Of a stretch of DNA of 64,000 bases, positions 35,075 through 42,822 are shown piece after piece; the stretch's first letter is position 1; the number at the start of each line of letters is the position of its first letter. Location of the stretch: positions 202,886 to 266,885 of the forward strand of contig NZ_LMLR01000010.1 in NCBI RefSeq assembly GCF_001422645.1, read 5' to 3'. This DNA is from Arthrobacter sp. Leaf69. Lineage in GTDB: Bacteria; Actinomycetota; Actinomycetes; Actinomycetales; Micrococcaceae. The position numbers and the translations under genes were made by a program. The notes below the pieces were generated by a model. It was not told where the DNA came from, did not search any database, and worked only from the letters and a program-made list of their open reading frames with translations.

Positions 35075-35481
35075 GCGCCTCCACCCCGGGCGAGCCCCGC
35101 CCAGCCCAGCTGCTCGCGTTGCTTCCGGCTCAGCGTGGCCACCACCAGATCATAGGAGTCCTCCACCATGTCCCGGATCATGTCATCCGGCAGCGAACCG
35201 TCCAGCCGGACCCCGTTCCAGTGTGTCTTATTCATATGCCAGGCTCCGGTGATTTCCGGATGGGCGGCGCGCAGCTGTTCGGCCAGGGCCGGTTCGCACT
35301 TCAGGCTGACCGCGAAATCATCCGGATCCATCGCGGACAGCGCAAACATCTTGGCTGCGTGGCCGGCGCCGCCGGCCACCGCGGCCCGCACCTTAAAGAC
35401 GGACGTCTCCGGTCCGAACGGGAAGTCCTCGAAAGCGCCGGGAAAGCCGAGGCAGATTCCCCGGAGCGCAGTTACATCCAT
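35071..35481 (-). CDS. MmcQ/YjbR family protein
   Basis: A 136-residue protein of the MmcQ/YjbR family, a CyaY-like fold with a proposed DNA-binding role. The pattern is typical: LGFPGAFEDFPFGPETSVFKV near 10-30, KMFALSAMDPDDFAVSLKCEPALAEQLRAAHPEI near 43-76, then HMNKTHWNGVRLDGSLPDDMIRDMVEDSYDLVVATLSRKQR near 82-122 (both as spans) with the conserved HMNKxHW. The function is unproven. The start is ATG 35481. It overlaps the downstream DUF1990 gene by four bases. Confidence 0.85.
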   Translation of the reverse strand: MDVTALRGICLGFPGAFEDFPFGPETSVFKVRAAVAGGAGHAAKMFALSAMDPDDFAVSLKCEPALAEQLRAAHPEITGAWHMNKTHWNGVRLDGSLPDDMIRDMVEDSYDLVVATLSRKQREQLGWAGLARGGGA

Positions 35482-35544
35482 GATCCGAGCCTACTGGCCG
35501 GGGCGGACATGGTGCGTGGACCTCCCGGCTCCGCAGACGTGCGG

Positions 35545-35970
35545 TCAGAGGCCGAAGCGCCGGGCGTCCTGCGCCGGGCATGCGTTCATGATGACGTCGA
35601 GACCAGCGGCTTTCGCCCGGGCCGCCGCCGCTTCATCGATGACGCCCAGTTGCATCCAGACAGCCTTCGCGCCGACGGCGATCGCCTGGTCCACCACGGC
35701 CCCCACCTTGTGCGAATTCACAAAGCAGTCGACGACGTCGATCGGCTGCTTCTCCGCGGGGATGTCGGCCAGGGCTGCGTAGCCGGTTTCCCCGTGCACG
35801 GGATCGGCGGGGAGATTGACCGGGATGATCTCCATCCCGAGCCGGTCGCGGATGAACAGGGACGTGTCATAGGCGGCACGCCATTGATTCGTGGACAGGC
35901 CGACGATGGCCCACCGCCCCTTGGTGCGCATGAGTTTTTCGAGGACTGCCGGATCGTTGACGTGGGCCAT
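35545..35970 (-). CDS. CoA-binding (Rossmann) domain protein
   Basis: A 141-residue single-domain protein of the CoA_binding_2 family, the nucleotide-binding part of succinyl-CoA synthetase-like proteins. The fold shows as RWAIVGLSTNQWRAAYDTSLFI near 20-41, then IIPVNLPADPVHGETGYAALADIPAEKQPIDVVDCFVNSHKVG (span 50-92) and VWMQLGVIDEAAAARAKAAGLDVIMNACPAQDARRF at the end, with the conserved Met/Cys tail where family members bind CoA. A paralogue is the last gene of the nearby SAM-riboswitch operon (40808). ATG 35970 is preferred; GTG 35976 is possible. No catalytic residues beyond the fold. Confidence 0.82.
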   Translation of the reverse strand: MAHVNDPAVLEKLMRTKGRWAIVGLSTNQWRAAYDTSLFIRDRLGMEIIPVNLPADPVHGETGYAALADIPAEKQPIDVVDCFVNSHKVGAVVDQAIAVGAKAVWMQLGVIDEAAAARAKAAGLDVIMNACPAQDARRFGL

Positions 35971-36107
35971 GTGCACAGCCTATCCGCCGCGGCGTCTGGT
36001 CCCGGCCAGCGCCGGCGGGACCGCGCGTCACTGCACGCCGAACAATTGACTGACACGTCGCCGCTGAATTACTGACCGCCGAATATTACGCGACAAATCC
36101 CCGGAAT

Positions 36108-36136
36108 TTGAGGAAATGCCCGCGATCCGTTTTAGT
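36108..36136 (+). promoter_or_regulatory. Promoter of the SAM-riboswitch operon
   Basis: TTGAGG (36108-36113), a 17-base spacer and TTTAGT (36131-36136) form a sigma-70-like promoter. The predicted start near 36142 coincides with the first bases of the riboswitch. Confidence 0.65.
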
Positions 36137-36140
36137 TGGG

Positions 36141-36227
36141 AAGGACCATCCCGAGCGGCCAAGAGACCTGGATCGATGAAGCCGCAGCAACCCTGACCGC
36201 AGGGTGCTACCGCCAGGACCGATGGAG
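36141..36227 (+). ncRNA. SAM riboswitch (SAM-I / SAM-I-IV class)
   Basis: The conserved S-box core is present: GAGCGGC (P2 5' side), AGAGACCTGG, then GATGAAGCCGCAGCAACC, a CCCTGACCGCAGGG hairpin (P3) and GGTGCTACCGCCAGGACC. The P1 stem pairs CCATC (36146-36150) with GATGG (36221-36225). The next bases, GGAG at 36224-36227, are the ribosome-binding site of the first gene, and its first two G lie in P1, so SAM binding would hide the site and lower translation. This ties the operon to methionine/SAM supply. Confidence 0.9.
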
Positions 36228-36234
36228 TATCCCC

Positions 36235-38220
36235 ATGACAACTGTCCTTTCCTCGCCCGCGCCCCAGACGGCCCCCGGCAGTGCTGCTGCCCCTGTCACC
36301 GAAGAGGAGCGGCTCACCTTCTGGGAGGCGGCCGCACTCCGGCTCGACTGGGAGGACGCGCCTGGGCAGGACAAACCGTGGCACACCACCCACCGCCGCG
36401 TCCCGGCCGACGTCGACGCCGGCATTGGACCGGACATCACCTGGTTCGAAGGCGGCAAGCTCAACGTCGCGTACAACTGCGTCGACCGCCATGTAGCGGC
36501 GGGACGCGGGGACCGGGTGGCCCTGTACTTCGAGGGCGAACCCGGCGACCGGCGCACCATCACGTACGCCGGCTTGCAGCGCGAGGTCTCCAAAGCCGCC
36601 AACGCCCTGCTGGACCTCGGGATCGGCAAGGGCGACCGGGTAGTCATCTACCTGCCGGTCATCCCGGAAACGGTAATCATCACCCTGGCCGCGGCCCGCA
36701 TCGGCGCCATCCACTCGCTCGTCTTCGGCGGTTTCTCCGCGGAAGCGCTCAAGTTCCGGGTGGAGGACACCCGCGCCAAGCTGCTGGTCACCACCGACGG
36801 GCAGTTCCGCCGCGGCGCCGCCGTGCCCGTCAAGGACAACGCGGATGCGGCCGTCTCCGGGGACAACGCCATCGAGCACGTCCTGGTGGTCAACCGCACC
36901 ACGGCGCCGGACCTGCTCGACACCGTCCCGATGACCGCGGGCCGCGACGTGTGGTGGCATGACGCCGTCGGGCGGGCCCCGGACGTCCACAAACCTGAGC
37001 CGTTTGACGCCGAGACGCCGCTGTTCATCATGTACACCTCGGGGACCACCGGCAAGCCCAAGGGCCTGGTCCACACCTCGGGCGGCTACCTGACGCAGGC
37101 GTCCTGGAGCTTCGAGCACCTCTTCAGCAACCCCGACCCGGCGCTCCGGGACCAGGACGTCCACTGGTGCACGGCGGACCTCGCCTGGGTCACGGCCCAC
37201 ACCTACGAGCTGTACGGCCCGCTGTCCAACGGCGCCACCCAGGTGATCTTCGAGGGCACCCCCAACACCCCGCACCCGGGCCGGCACTTCGAAATCATCG
37301 AACGCTACGGCGTGACGCAGTACTACACCGCGCCCACCCTGGTGCGGTCGCTGATGGGTTGGTTCCCGGACGGCGTCCCGGCGAGTTACGACCTCTCCTC
37401 CATCCGGCTGCTCGGCACGGTCGGCGAGGCCGTCAACCCCGAGGCGTGGCGCTGGCTCCGGGAAAACGTCGGGGCCGGCACCGCCCCTGTGGTGGACACC
37501 TGGTGGCAGTCCGAAACCGGCGCCACCGTCCTCTCCCCCGCCCCGACGGACACGGAGTTCAAGCCCGGCTGCGCGGCCCGGCCCCTGCCCGGCGTCGGCA
37601 CGCGGATCGTGGACGACGCCGGCACCACCGTGCCGCCGGGCGTCCAGGGCTTCATCGTGGTGGACGCCCCCGGCCCCGCAATCGCCCGCACCGTATGGGG
37701 CAACCCGCAGCGGTACTTTGACTCGTACTGGCGCAAGTACGCCGCCCAGGGCTGGTTCCTCGCCGGTGACGGCGCCAAGTACGACGACGACGGCGACATC
37801 TGGATCCTCGGGCGGGTGGACGACACTCTCAACGTCTCCGGGCACCTGCTCTCCACGATCGAGATCGAATCGGCCCTCGTCGCGCATCCGGACGTGGTGG
37901 AGGCCGGCGTGTGCCCGGTCGCTGACCCGAAGACCGGCCACGCCATCGTCGCGTTCGTCGTCCTGAAAGGTTCGGCGGCTACCGAGGACATCGCGTCCGA
38001 ATTGAAGGCTCACGTGGCGAAGGCGATCGGGCCGATCGCGAAGCCGCGGGCCGTCGTCGTCGTTCCCGATGTGCCGAAAACGCGCAGCGGCAAGATCATG
38101 CGCCGGCTGCTGACCCAGCTGTTCGAAGGAACCACCCTCGGGGACACCACCTCGCTCCAGAACGAACCATCCATCGCGGACATCCAGGATGTCCTGCGGT
38201 CCCGTTACACCCAGAAGTAA
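36235..38220 (+). CDS. AMP-forming acyl-CoA synthetase, acetyl-CoA synthetase-like
   Basis: A 661-residue ANL-superfamily ligase that would form an acyl-adenylate and then an acyl-CoA. It looks like acetyl/propionyl-CoA synthetase: P-loop YTSGTTGKPKGLVHTSGGY near 265, substrate-pocket VVDTWWQSETGATVLSP near 420 (the WW favours small acids), GRVDDTLNVSGHLLSTIEIESALV near 530, and the C-terminal PKTRSGKIMRRLL with the catalytic Lys. It is the first gene after the SAM riboswitch; ATG 36235 lies 7 bases after GGAG. A role in supplying acetyl-CoA for homoserine acetylation, or activating an organosulfur acid, is inference. Confidence 0.85.
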   Translation: MTTVLSSPAPQTAPGSAAAPVTEEERLTFWEAAALRLDWEDAPGQDKPWHTTHRRVPADVDAGIGPDITWFEGGKLNVAYNCVDRHVAAGRGDRVALYFEGEPGDRRTITYAGLQREVSKAANALLDLGIGKGDRVVIYLPVIPETVIITLAAARIGAIHSLVFGGFSAEALKFRVEDTRAKLLVTTDGQFRRGAAVPVKDNADAAVSGDNAIEHVLVVNRTTAPDLLDTVPMTAGRDVWWHDAVGRAPDVHKPEPFDAETPLFIMYTSGTTGKPKGLVHTSGGYLTQASWSFEHLFSNPDPALRDQDVHWCTADLAWVTAHTYELYGPLSNGATQVIFEGTPNTPHPGRHFEIIERYGVTQYYTAPTLVRSLMGWFPDGVPASYDLSSIRLLGTVGEAVNPEAWRWLRENVGAGTAPVVDTWWQSETGATVLSPAPTDTEFKPGCAARPLPGVGTRIVDDAGTTVPPGVQGFIVVDAPGPAIARTVWGNPQRYFDSYWRKYAAQGWFLAGDGAKYDDDGDIWILGRVDDTLNVSGHLLSTIEIESALVAHPDVVEAGVCPVADPKTGHAIVAFVVLKGSAATEDIASELKAHVAKAIGPIAKPRAVVVVPDVPKTRSGKIMRRLLTQLFEGTTLGDTTSLQNEPSIADIQDVLRSRYTQK

Positions 38221-38229
38221 GGAACTCTC

Positions 38230-39453
38230 ATGACTGACATCAGCAACGTCGCCCGTCTTTCCGAACCGCTCAAGTTCGCGTACTGGGTTCCGAATGTCTC
38301 CGGCGGCCTGGTGGTTTCCACCATCGAACAGCGCACCGGCTGGGACTTCGAGTACAACAAGAAACTGGCCCGGATCGCGGAGAACTCCGGCTTCGAATAC
38401 GCCCTCACCCAGACCCGCTACGCCGCTTCCTACGGCGCGGACAAGCAGCACGAGGCCACCTCCTTCAGCCTCGCCCTGCTGGCCGCCACCGAGCGGCTCA
38501 AAGTGATTTCCGCCGTCCACCCGGGCATGTGGCACCCCGGCGTGCTGGCGAAGTACATCATCACCGCGGACCACATCTCCAACGGCCGCGCCGCCGTGAA
38601 CATCGTCTCCGGCTGGCTGAAGGACGAGTTCACCAACTTCGGCCTTGAATGGCTGGAGCATGATGAACGCTACGTCCGCACCGAGGAGTTCATCAAGGTC
38701 CTCCGCGGGCTCTGGACCGAGCAGGAGTACAGCCAGTCCGGCAAGTATTACAACATCAACAACTTCACCCTGAACCCGGCTCCGGTGGACGTGCCGGGCC
38801 GGGCGCACCCGGAGATCTTCTTCGGCGGGAACTCCACCGCCGCGCAGGCCACGGCCGGGCGCGTGGCGGACTGGTACTTCTCCAACGGCAAGGACCTGGA
38901 AGGCTTCAAGGAGAACATCGCCGGCGTCGTCGCCGCTTCTGGTGAGACCGGGCGCGGAACCAGCGGCGCCTTGCCCGCCCTGAATTCCTCCCACCTCCCC
39001 AGCCCGCGTTTCGGCCTCAACGGCTTCGTCATTGCCCGCGATACCGAAAAGGAAGCCCGGGACACCCTCCGCGAGATCGTCGCGAAGGCGCACAAGCCCG
39101 CCGTCGAGGGTTTCCGCGCGGCCGTCCAGGAAGCCGGCGCGTCCACGAAGGACGGCAAAGGCATGTGGGCCGATTCGAGCTTCGAGGACCTGGTCCAGTA
39201 CAACGACGGCTTCAAGACCCAGCTGATCGGCACGCCGGAGCAGATCGCCGAGCGGATCGTGGAGTACAAGAAGATCGGCGTGAACCTGTTCCTCACCGGC
39301 TACCTGCACTTCCAGGAGGAGGTGGCCGCGTTCGGCCGGGACATCCTGCCGATCGTCCGCGAACTCGAAGCGGACCTCGCCCGCAAGAACGGCACCGAAC
39401 TCGACCTGTCCGGCACCCCGGCCGGTTCAACCGCCGGGCTGGTGAACGCGTAA
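38230..39453 (+). CDS. sfnG: FMNH2-dependent dimethylsulfone monooxygenase
   Basis: A 407-residue flavin-dependent luciferase-like monooxygenase. The N-terminus (FAYWVPNVSGGLVVSTIEQRT), the central NIVSGWLKDEFTNFGLEWLEHDERY and the C-terminal FEDLVQYNDGFKTQLIGTPEQIAERI match SfnG of Pseudomonas putida closely; SfnG oxidises dimethylsulfone to methanesulfinate, letting the cell use it as a sulfur source. A reduced-flavin supplier is needed and is not in the window. The residue ~240-265 insertion (ASGETGRGTSGALPALNSS) is extra relative to SfnG. ATG 38230 lies 9 bases after the ligase stop. The SAM riboswitch should regulate it. Confidence 0.9.
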   Translation: MTDISNVARLSEPLKFAYWVPNVSGGLVVSTIEQRTGWDFEYNKKLARIAENSGFEYALTQTRYAASYGADKQHEATSFSLALLAATERLKVISAVHPGMWHPGVLAKYIITADHISNGRAAVNIVSGWLKDEFTNFGLEWLEHDERYVRTEEFIKVLRGLWTEQEYSQSGKYYNINNFTLNPAPVDVPGRAHPEIFFGGNSTAAQATAGRVADWYFSNGKDLEGFKENIAGVVAASGETGRGTSGALPALNSSHLPSPRFGLNGFVIARDTEKEARDTLREIVAKAHKPAVEGFRAAVQEAGASTKDGKGMWADSSFEDLVQYNDGFKTQLIGTPEQIAERIVEYKKIGVNLFLTGYLHFQEEVAAFGRDILPIVRELEADLARKNGTELDLSGTPAGSTAGLVNA

Positions 39454-40811
39454 TGGCGGACCGCACGTTCGGTTTCCGCACCCGCGCCCTGCACGCCGGC
39501 GGCACGCCCGACGCCGAGCACGGCGCCCGGGCCGTGCCCATCTACCAGACCACCTCCTTCGTGTTCAAGGACACCCAGGACGCCGCCAACCTCTTCGCGC
39601 TGCAGAAGTACGGCAACATCTACTCCCGGATCGGCAACCCCACGGTGGCCGCGTTCGAGGAACGCATCGCCTCCCTGGAGGGTGGCATCGGCGCGGTGGC
39701 GACGTCCTCGGGCATGGCCGCGGAATTCATCACATTCGCCGCCCTGACGCAGTCCGGGGATCACATCGTGGCCGCCTCCCAGCTCTACGGCGGCACGGTG
39801 ACCCAGCTCGACGTCACCCTGCGGCGCTTCGGCGTGGACACCACTTTCGTCCCCGGCACCGACCCGGCGGACTACGCCGCCGCGGTCCGGGAGAACACCA
39901 AAGCGATCTTCGTCGAAGTGGTGGCAAACCCGTCGTCGGAAGTCCAGGACCTGGAGGGGCTGGCACAGGTGGCGCGCGACGCCGGCATCCCCCTCGTCGT
40001 CGACGCCACGTTGAGCACCCCGTACCTCGTGCGGCCCATTGAGCACGGGGCGGACATTGTGATTCACTCCGCCACCAAGTTCCTCGGCGGGCACGGCACC
40101 ACGCTGGGCGGGGTGATCGTCGAAAGCGGCCGTTTCAACTGGGGTAACGGCAAGTTCCCCACAATGACCGAACCGGTGGCCTCCTACGGCAACGTCTCCT
40201 GGTGGGGGAACTTCGGCGAGTACGGTTTCCTGACCAAGCTCCGCTGCGAGCAGCTGCGCGACATCGGCCCCGCCCTCTCCCCGACCTCCGCGTTCCAGCT
40301 CCTGCAGGGCGTGGAAACCCTCCCGCAGCGCCTGGACGAGCACCTCAGGAACGCCCAGGCTGTGGCGGAGTGGCTTGAAGCGGATGAGCGGGTGGCCTAC
40401 GTGAACTTCTCCGGCCTGCCCTCGCACCCGCACTTCGAGCGGGCCCGGAAGTACCTGCCGTTGGGACCCGGCTCCGTGTTCTCCTTCGGCGTGAAGGGTG
40501 GCCGTGCCGCGGGACAAAAGTTCATCGAGTCCCTGCAGCTGGCCTCGCATCTGGCCAACGTTGGCGACTCGCGGACCCTGGTGATCCACCCCGGTTCCAC
40601 GACCCACCAGCAGCTCACCCCGGAACAGCTCGAATCCGCAGGTGTCCCCGAAGACCTCGTCCGCATTTCGATCGGGCTGGAAGACATCGAGGACATCCTC
40701 TGGGACCTCGACCAGGCTTTGGACGCCGCGTCGGAAGCGCCGAATGAGTCTGAAAAATCCGCCCCGGCCGACCTGCCGGCGGACACCTGCACGATCGGAG
40801 CAAACGTATGA
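39453..40811 (+). CDS. metY: O-acetylhomoserine sulfhydrylase (aminocarboxypropyltransferase)
   Basis: A 452-residue PLP enzyme that makes homocysteine from O-acetylhomoserine and sulfide, or methionine with methanethiol. Signature regions: RTRALHAGGTPDAEHGARAVPIYQTTSFVF near 9, YSRIGNPTVAAFEERIASLEGG near 53, the PLP-binding Lys in HSATKFLGGHGTTLGGVI near 208, and the C-terminal HPGSTTHQQLTPEQLESAGV with VRISIGLEDIEDILWDL. The length fits MetY rather than MetB. Its ATG overlaps the sfnG stop (TAATG), and its end overlaps the CoA-binding gene (ATGA). It works downstream of sulfur released by SfnG (inference). Confidence 0.93.
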   Translation: MADRTFGFRTRALHAGGTPDAEHGARAVPIYQTTSFVFKDTQDAANLFALQKYGNIYSRIGNPTVAAFEERIASLEGGIGAVATSSGMAAEFITFAALTQSGDHIVAASQLYGGTVTQLDVTLRRFGVDTTFVPGTDPADYAAAVRENTKAIFVEVVANPSSEVQDLEGLAQVARDAGIPLVVDATLSTPYLVRPIEHGADIVIHSATKFLGGHGTTLGGVIVESGRFNWGNGKFPTMTEPVASYGNVSWWGNFGEYGFLTKLRCEQLRDIGPALSPTSAFQLLQGVETLPQRLDEHLRNAQAVAEWLEADERVAYVNFSGLPSHPHFERARKYLPLGPGSVFSFGVKGGRAAGQKFIESLQLASHLANVGDSRTLVIHPGSTTHQQLTPEQLESAGVPEDLVRISIGLEDIEDILWDLDQALDAASEAPNESEKSAPADLPADTCTIGANV

Positions 40812-41305
40812 GCACCGAGGAAACCCGGACCTGGACCGGCCCGTCCGCGCCGGAGCGGCTGGCCCTGTTGCGGCAGGCTAAATCGATCGCGATTGTGGGC
40901 GCCTCGGATAAACCCTCCCGGGCGAGCTACTTCGTGGCGACCTACCTGCAGTCCTCCACGCGCTACAAGGTCTATTTTGTGAACCCGGTGGTGAAGGAGA
41001 TTCTGGGCGAGCCGACGTATGCCTCCCTCGCGGACCTGCCGGAAAGCCCGGACATCGTAGACGTCTTCCGCAAGCACGACGACCTTCCGGGGGTCCTGGA
41101 CGAAGCCATCGCGGCCGGTGCCGGGACGCTGTGGCTGCAGCTGGGCTCGTGGCACGAGGATGTCGCGAAAGAAGCCGAAGCCGCCGGACTCGACGTCGTG
41201 ATGGACCGCTGCGTGAAGATTGAGCATGCCCGTTTCCACGGCGGCCTGCACCTGGCAGGGTTCGACACCGGCGTCATTTCCTCCAAGCGGCAGGTGCTGG
41301 CCTAG
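40808..41305 (+). CDS. CoA-binding (Rossmann) domain protein of the metY operon
   Basis: A 165-residue protein of the CoA_binding_2 family: SIAIVGASDKPSRASYFVATYLQSSTRYKVYFVNPVVKEILGE (span 27-68), PESPDIVDVFRKHDDLPGVLDEAIAAGAGTLWLQLGSWHEDVAKEAEAAGLDVVMDRCVKIEHARF (span 78-140) with the conserved WLQLG and MDRCVKIEHARF end, where the Cys is conserved. The fold binds CoA or nucleotides, with no catalytic His. It overlaps metY by four bases, so it is coupled to it. A CoA-binding protein next to MetY recurs in actinobacteria as far as I recall; its role is unknown. A paralogue lies upstream on the minus strand (35545). Confidence 0.85.
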   Translation: MSTEETRTWTGPSAPERLALLRQAKSIAIVGASDKPSRASYFVATYLQSSTRYKVYFVNPVVKEILGEPTYASLADLPESPDIVDVFRKHDDLPGVLDEAIAAGAGTLWLQLGSWHEDVAKEAEAAGLDVVMDRCVKIEHARFHGGLHLAGFDTGVISSKRQVLA

Positions 41306-41360
41306 CTCCCCCGGCGACGCTCCCGGACTGCCGCGGGCGTGTCCGGGTTGACCGGCTCCC

Positions 41361-41403
41361 GAATTCGCGGGTTACGTGCGGGGTCGCCGTAACCCGCGAA
41401 TTC
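41361..41403. terminator. 16-bp perfect inverted repeat, bidirectional terminator
   Basis: GAATTCGCGGGTTACG (41361-41376) and its exact reverse complement (41388-41403) with an 11-base loop lie between the convergent CoA-binding gene and the anti-sigma-like gene. No T-run. Position suggests a shared U-less terminator. Confidence 0.7.
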
Positions 41404-41428
41404 GCACGTTACCGGCGAACCGGACGGG

Positions 41429-42190
41429 CTAGCGAGCTGGGAGCGTGGGCAGCTCGACCGGAAGGGTCGGCTCCGGCAGCGGATTCGCGGGAAGGACCCG
41501 GTCCCCGCCCCGGCCGGGAAGACCTGGCACCCCGGGCGTGACCGGACGGTGGGGCGGTGTCGGAAGGATTCCGCCGCGGCCAATAGCGGGCGGAGTGGCA
41601 GCGGGCGTCCGGGGACCGGGAGTCGCGGATCCGGGACTTTCCGGAACGTTACCTGCCGTCGGCTGCGCGGTGGCGCCCGCCGCATTCGAGGGCGCGGGAG
41701 TTGCCGGAATGTCCGTCGGTGACGGCTTGGCAGGCTTCGGCGCCACGTCGGGCGTCTCGCCGGATGGCTGGAAGATGACGCCCACAGTGTGGTTGACACT
41801 GTCGCGGAAGTCCTCACTGGAGGCCGCGACTGCGCCCGCGCCGAGGGTCATGGCGCCCACAACTGCGCCCCCGACGATTGCCAGCCTGCGCTTCCGTCCG
41901 CGGCGCTCGGCGAGGCTCGAGACCCCGGCCGGCAGGGCTTCCTCAGTGTGATCGGGCGCGGTCGCGACAAGGGGCAACGCCGTTGTCGCGGCCGTCGGGA
42001 CTGTCGCGGCAGCGGGGGCGCCGGCGGTCAGCAGCGCGGCGAGGTCGGCGCGGGGCGCGGGGGCCCGGTCCGGCACCAGGGCGCGGAGCTCCTCCAGAGA
42101 GCCGCGGAGCTCGGTGGATGATTCGAGTCCGGAATCGCGGAGCATCGCCTGGATGCTGCCATCCTGCTGGGGTTCGCGTGTTCCGGTCAT
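41429..42190 (-). CDS. Membrane protein coupled to an ECF sigma factor (possible anti-sigma)
   Basis: A 253-residue protein with one membrane helix. Residues 1-105 are cytoplasmic with helices (MLRDSGLESSTELRGSLEELRALV); a basic RRGRKRR precedes the hydrophobic segment LAIVGGAVVGAMTLGAGAVAASS at ~107-129; the outside part is Pro-rich and low complexity. It overlaps the sigma-factor gene by four bases (ATGA) and follows it, the normal place for an anti-sigma factor, and the topology fits. I do not see a zinc-type HxxxCxxC anti-sigma motif, so this is inferred from position and topology. Confidence 0.6.
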   Translation of the reverse strand: MTGTREPQQDGSIQAMLRDSGLESSTELRGSLEELRALVPDRAPAPRADLAALLTAGAPAAATVPTAATTALPLVATAPDHTEEALPAGVSSLAERRGRKRRLAIVGGAVVGAMTLGAGAVAASSEDFRDSVNHTVGVIFQPSGETPDVAPKPAKPSPTDIPATPAPSNAAGATAQPTAGNVPESPGSATPGPRTPAATPPAIGRGGILPTPPHRPVTPGVPGLPGRGGDRVLPANPLPEPTLPVELPTLPAR

Positions 42191-42735
42191 GATGCTGCGT
42201 GGTCCTTTTCCGTGACGAGTTCGCGCAGGGCGCTGAGCCCGCGTCGTTGAAGCTGCTTGATGGCCCCCGGAGTCTTGTCCATGATGCCGGCCACCTGTTC
42301 GATGGAGAGGTCCGCGACGATCCGCAGGACCAGGACTTCCCGTTGCTCGTCGTTGAGTTGGGCGAGGAAATCCGTAATGCCACCCAAGGACCCCAGGGCC
42401 TCTTCCTCGGCGGAAGCGGCGTAGCGGGTGTCGTCCCGGGGATCGTATTCCGCCAGGTGGGGCGTGCGTTCTGCCCGCCGGTGGTGGTCTACCAGCCTGG
42501 CGTGTGCGATGGAGAAAATGAAGGTCCGCAGGCCGCTGTGACCGCCGGTGACCTTGGCCAGTTTCGGCAGGACATCGACGAAGACGTCCTGGGTCAGCGC
42601 CTCGGCATCGTCCACGCCGCGGGCCCGGAAGTAGCCGAGCACCGCGGGTGAAATGACCGTGTAGACAGCGCTAAATCCTGATGGCTCGCCAGCTAAGGCT
42701 GCTGACAATTCGTCATCGCTTAGCTGTTCTGCCAA
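42187..42735 (-). CDS. ECF-type RNA polymerase sigma factor
   Basis: A 182-residue extracytoplasmic-function sigma factor. Region 2 is GFSAVYTVISPAVLGYFRARGVDDAEALTQDVFVDVLPKL near 20-60 (span) with the FISIAHARLVDHHRR-like segment (FIFSIAHARLVDHHRRAERT) near 70-90; region 4 is LNDEQREVLVLRIVADLSIEQVAGIMDKTPGAIKQLQRRGL near 128-168, a helix-turn-helix for the -35 element. The start is TTG 42735 with AAGGAC 8 bases upstream. The membrane partner overlaps its end; a secreted Pro/Val-rich protein is upstream. It probably controls the latter through the GTAACC/CGATT promoter at 43482. Confidence 0.9.
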   Translation of the reverse strand: MAEQLSDDELSAALAGEPSGFSAVYTVISPAVLGYFRARGVDDAEALTQDVFVDVLPKLAKVTGGHSGLRTFIFSIAHARLVDHHRRAERTPHLAEYDPRDDTRYAASAEEEALGSLGGITDFLAQLNDEQREVLVLRIVADLSIEQVAGIMDKTPGAIKQLQRRGLSALRELVTEKDHAAS

Positions 42736-42759
42736 GAGGCTGTCCTTCCGGTTACTGCT

Positions 42760-42797
42760 GGGGGTGCGGCCCCGGCAAGTCTAGCGGCCGCACCCCC
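42760..42797 (-). terminator. 12-bp hairpin between the secreted-protein gene and the sigma factor
   Basis: GGGGGTGCGGCC (42760-42771) and GGCCGCACCCCC (42786-42797) are perfectly complementary with a 14-base loop. It lies 25 bases after the stop of the upstream minus-strand gene. There is no T-run; probably a partial or U-less terminator. Confidence 0.55.
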
Positions 42798-42822
42798 GGT
42801 GCCTCCAAAGAGGCGTTAGTGC

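Noticed and set aside
36028..39309. A 1093-codon open frame on the minus strand across the ligase and sfnG genes
   Set aside because: It is a high-GC shadow: the plus strand encodes two full, recognisable enzymes with ribosome-binding sites, and the minus product has no family pattern.
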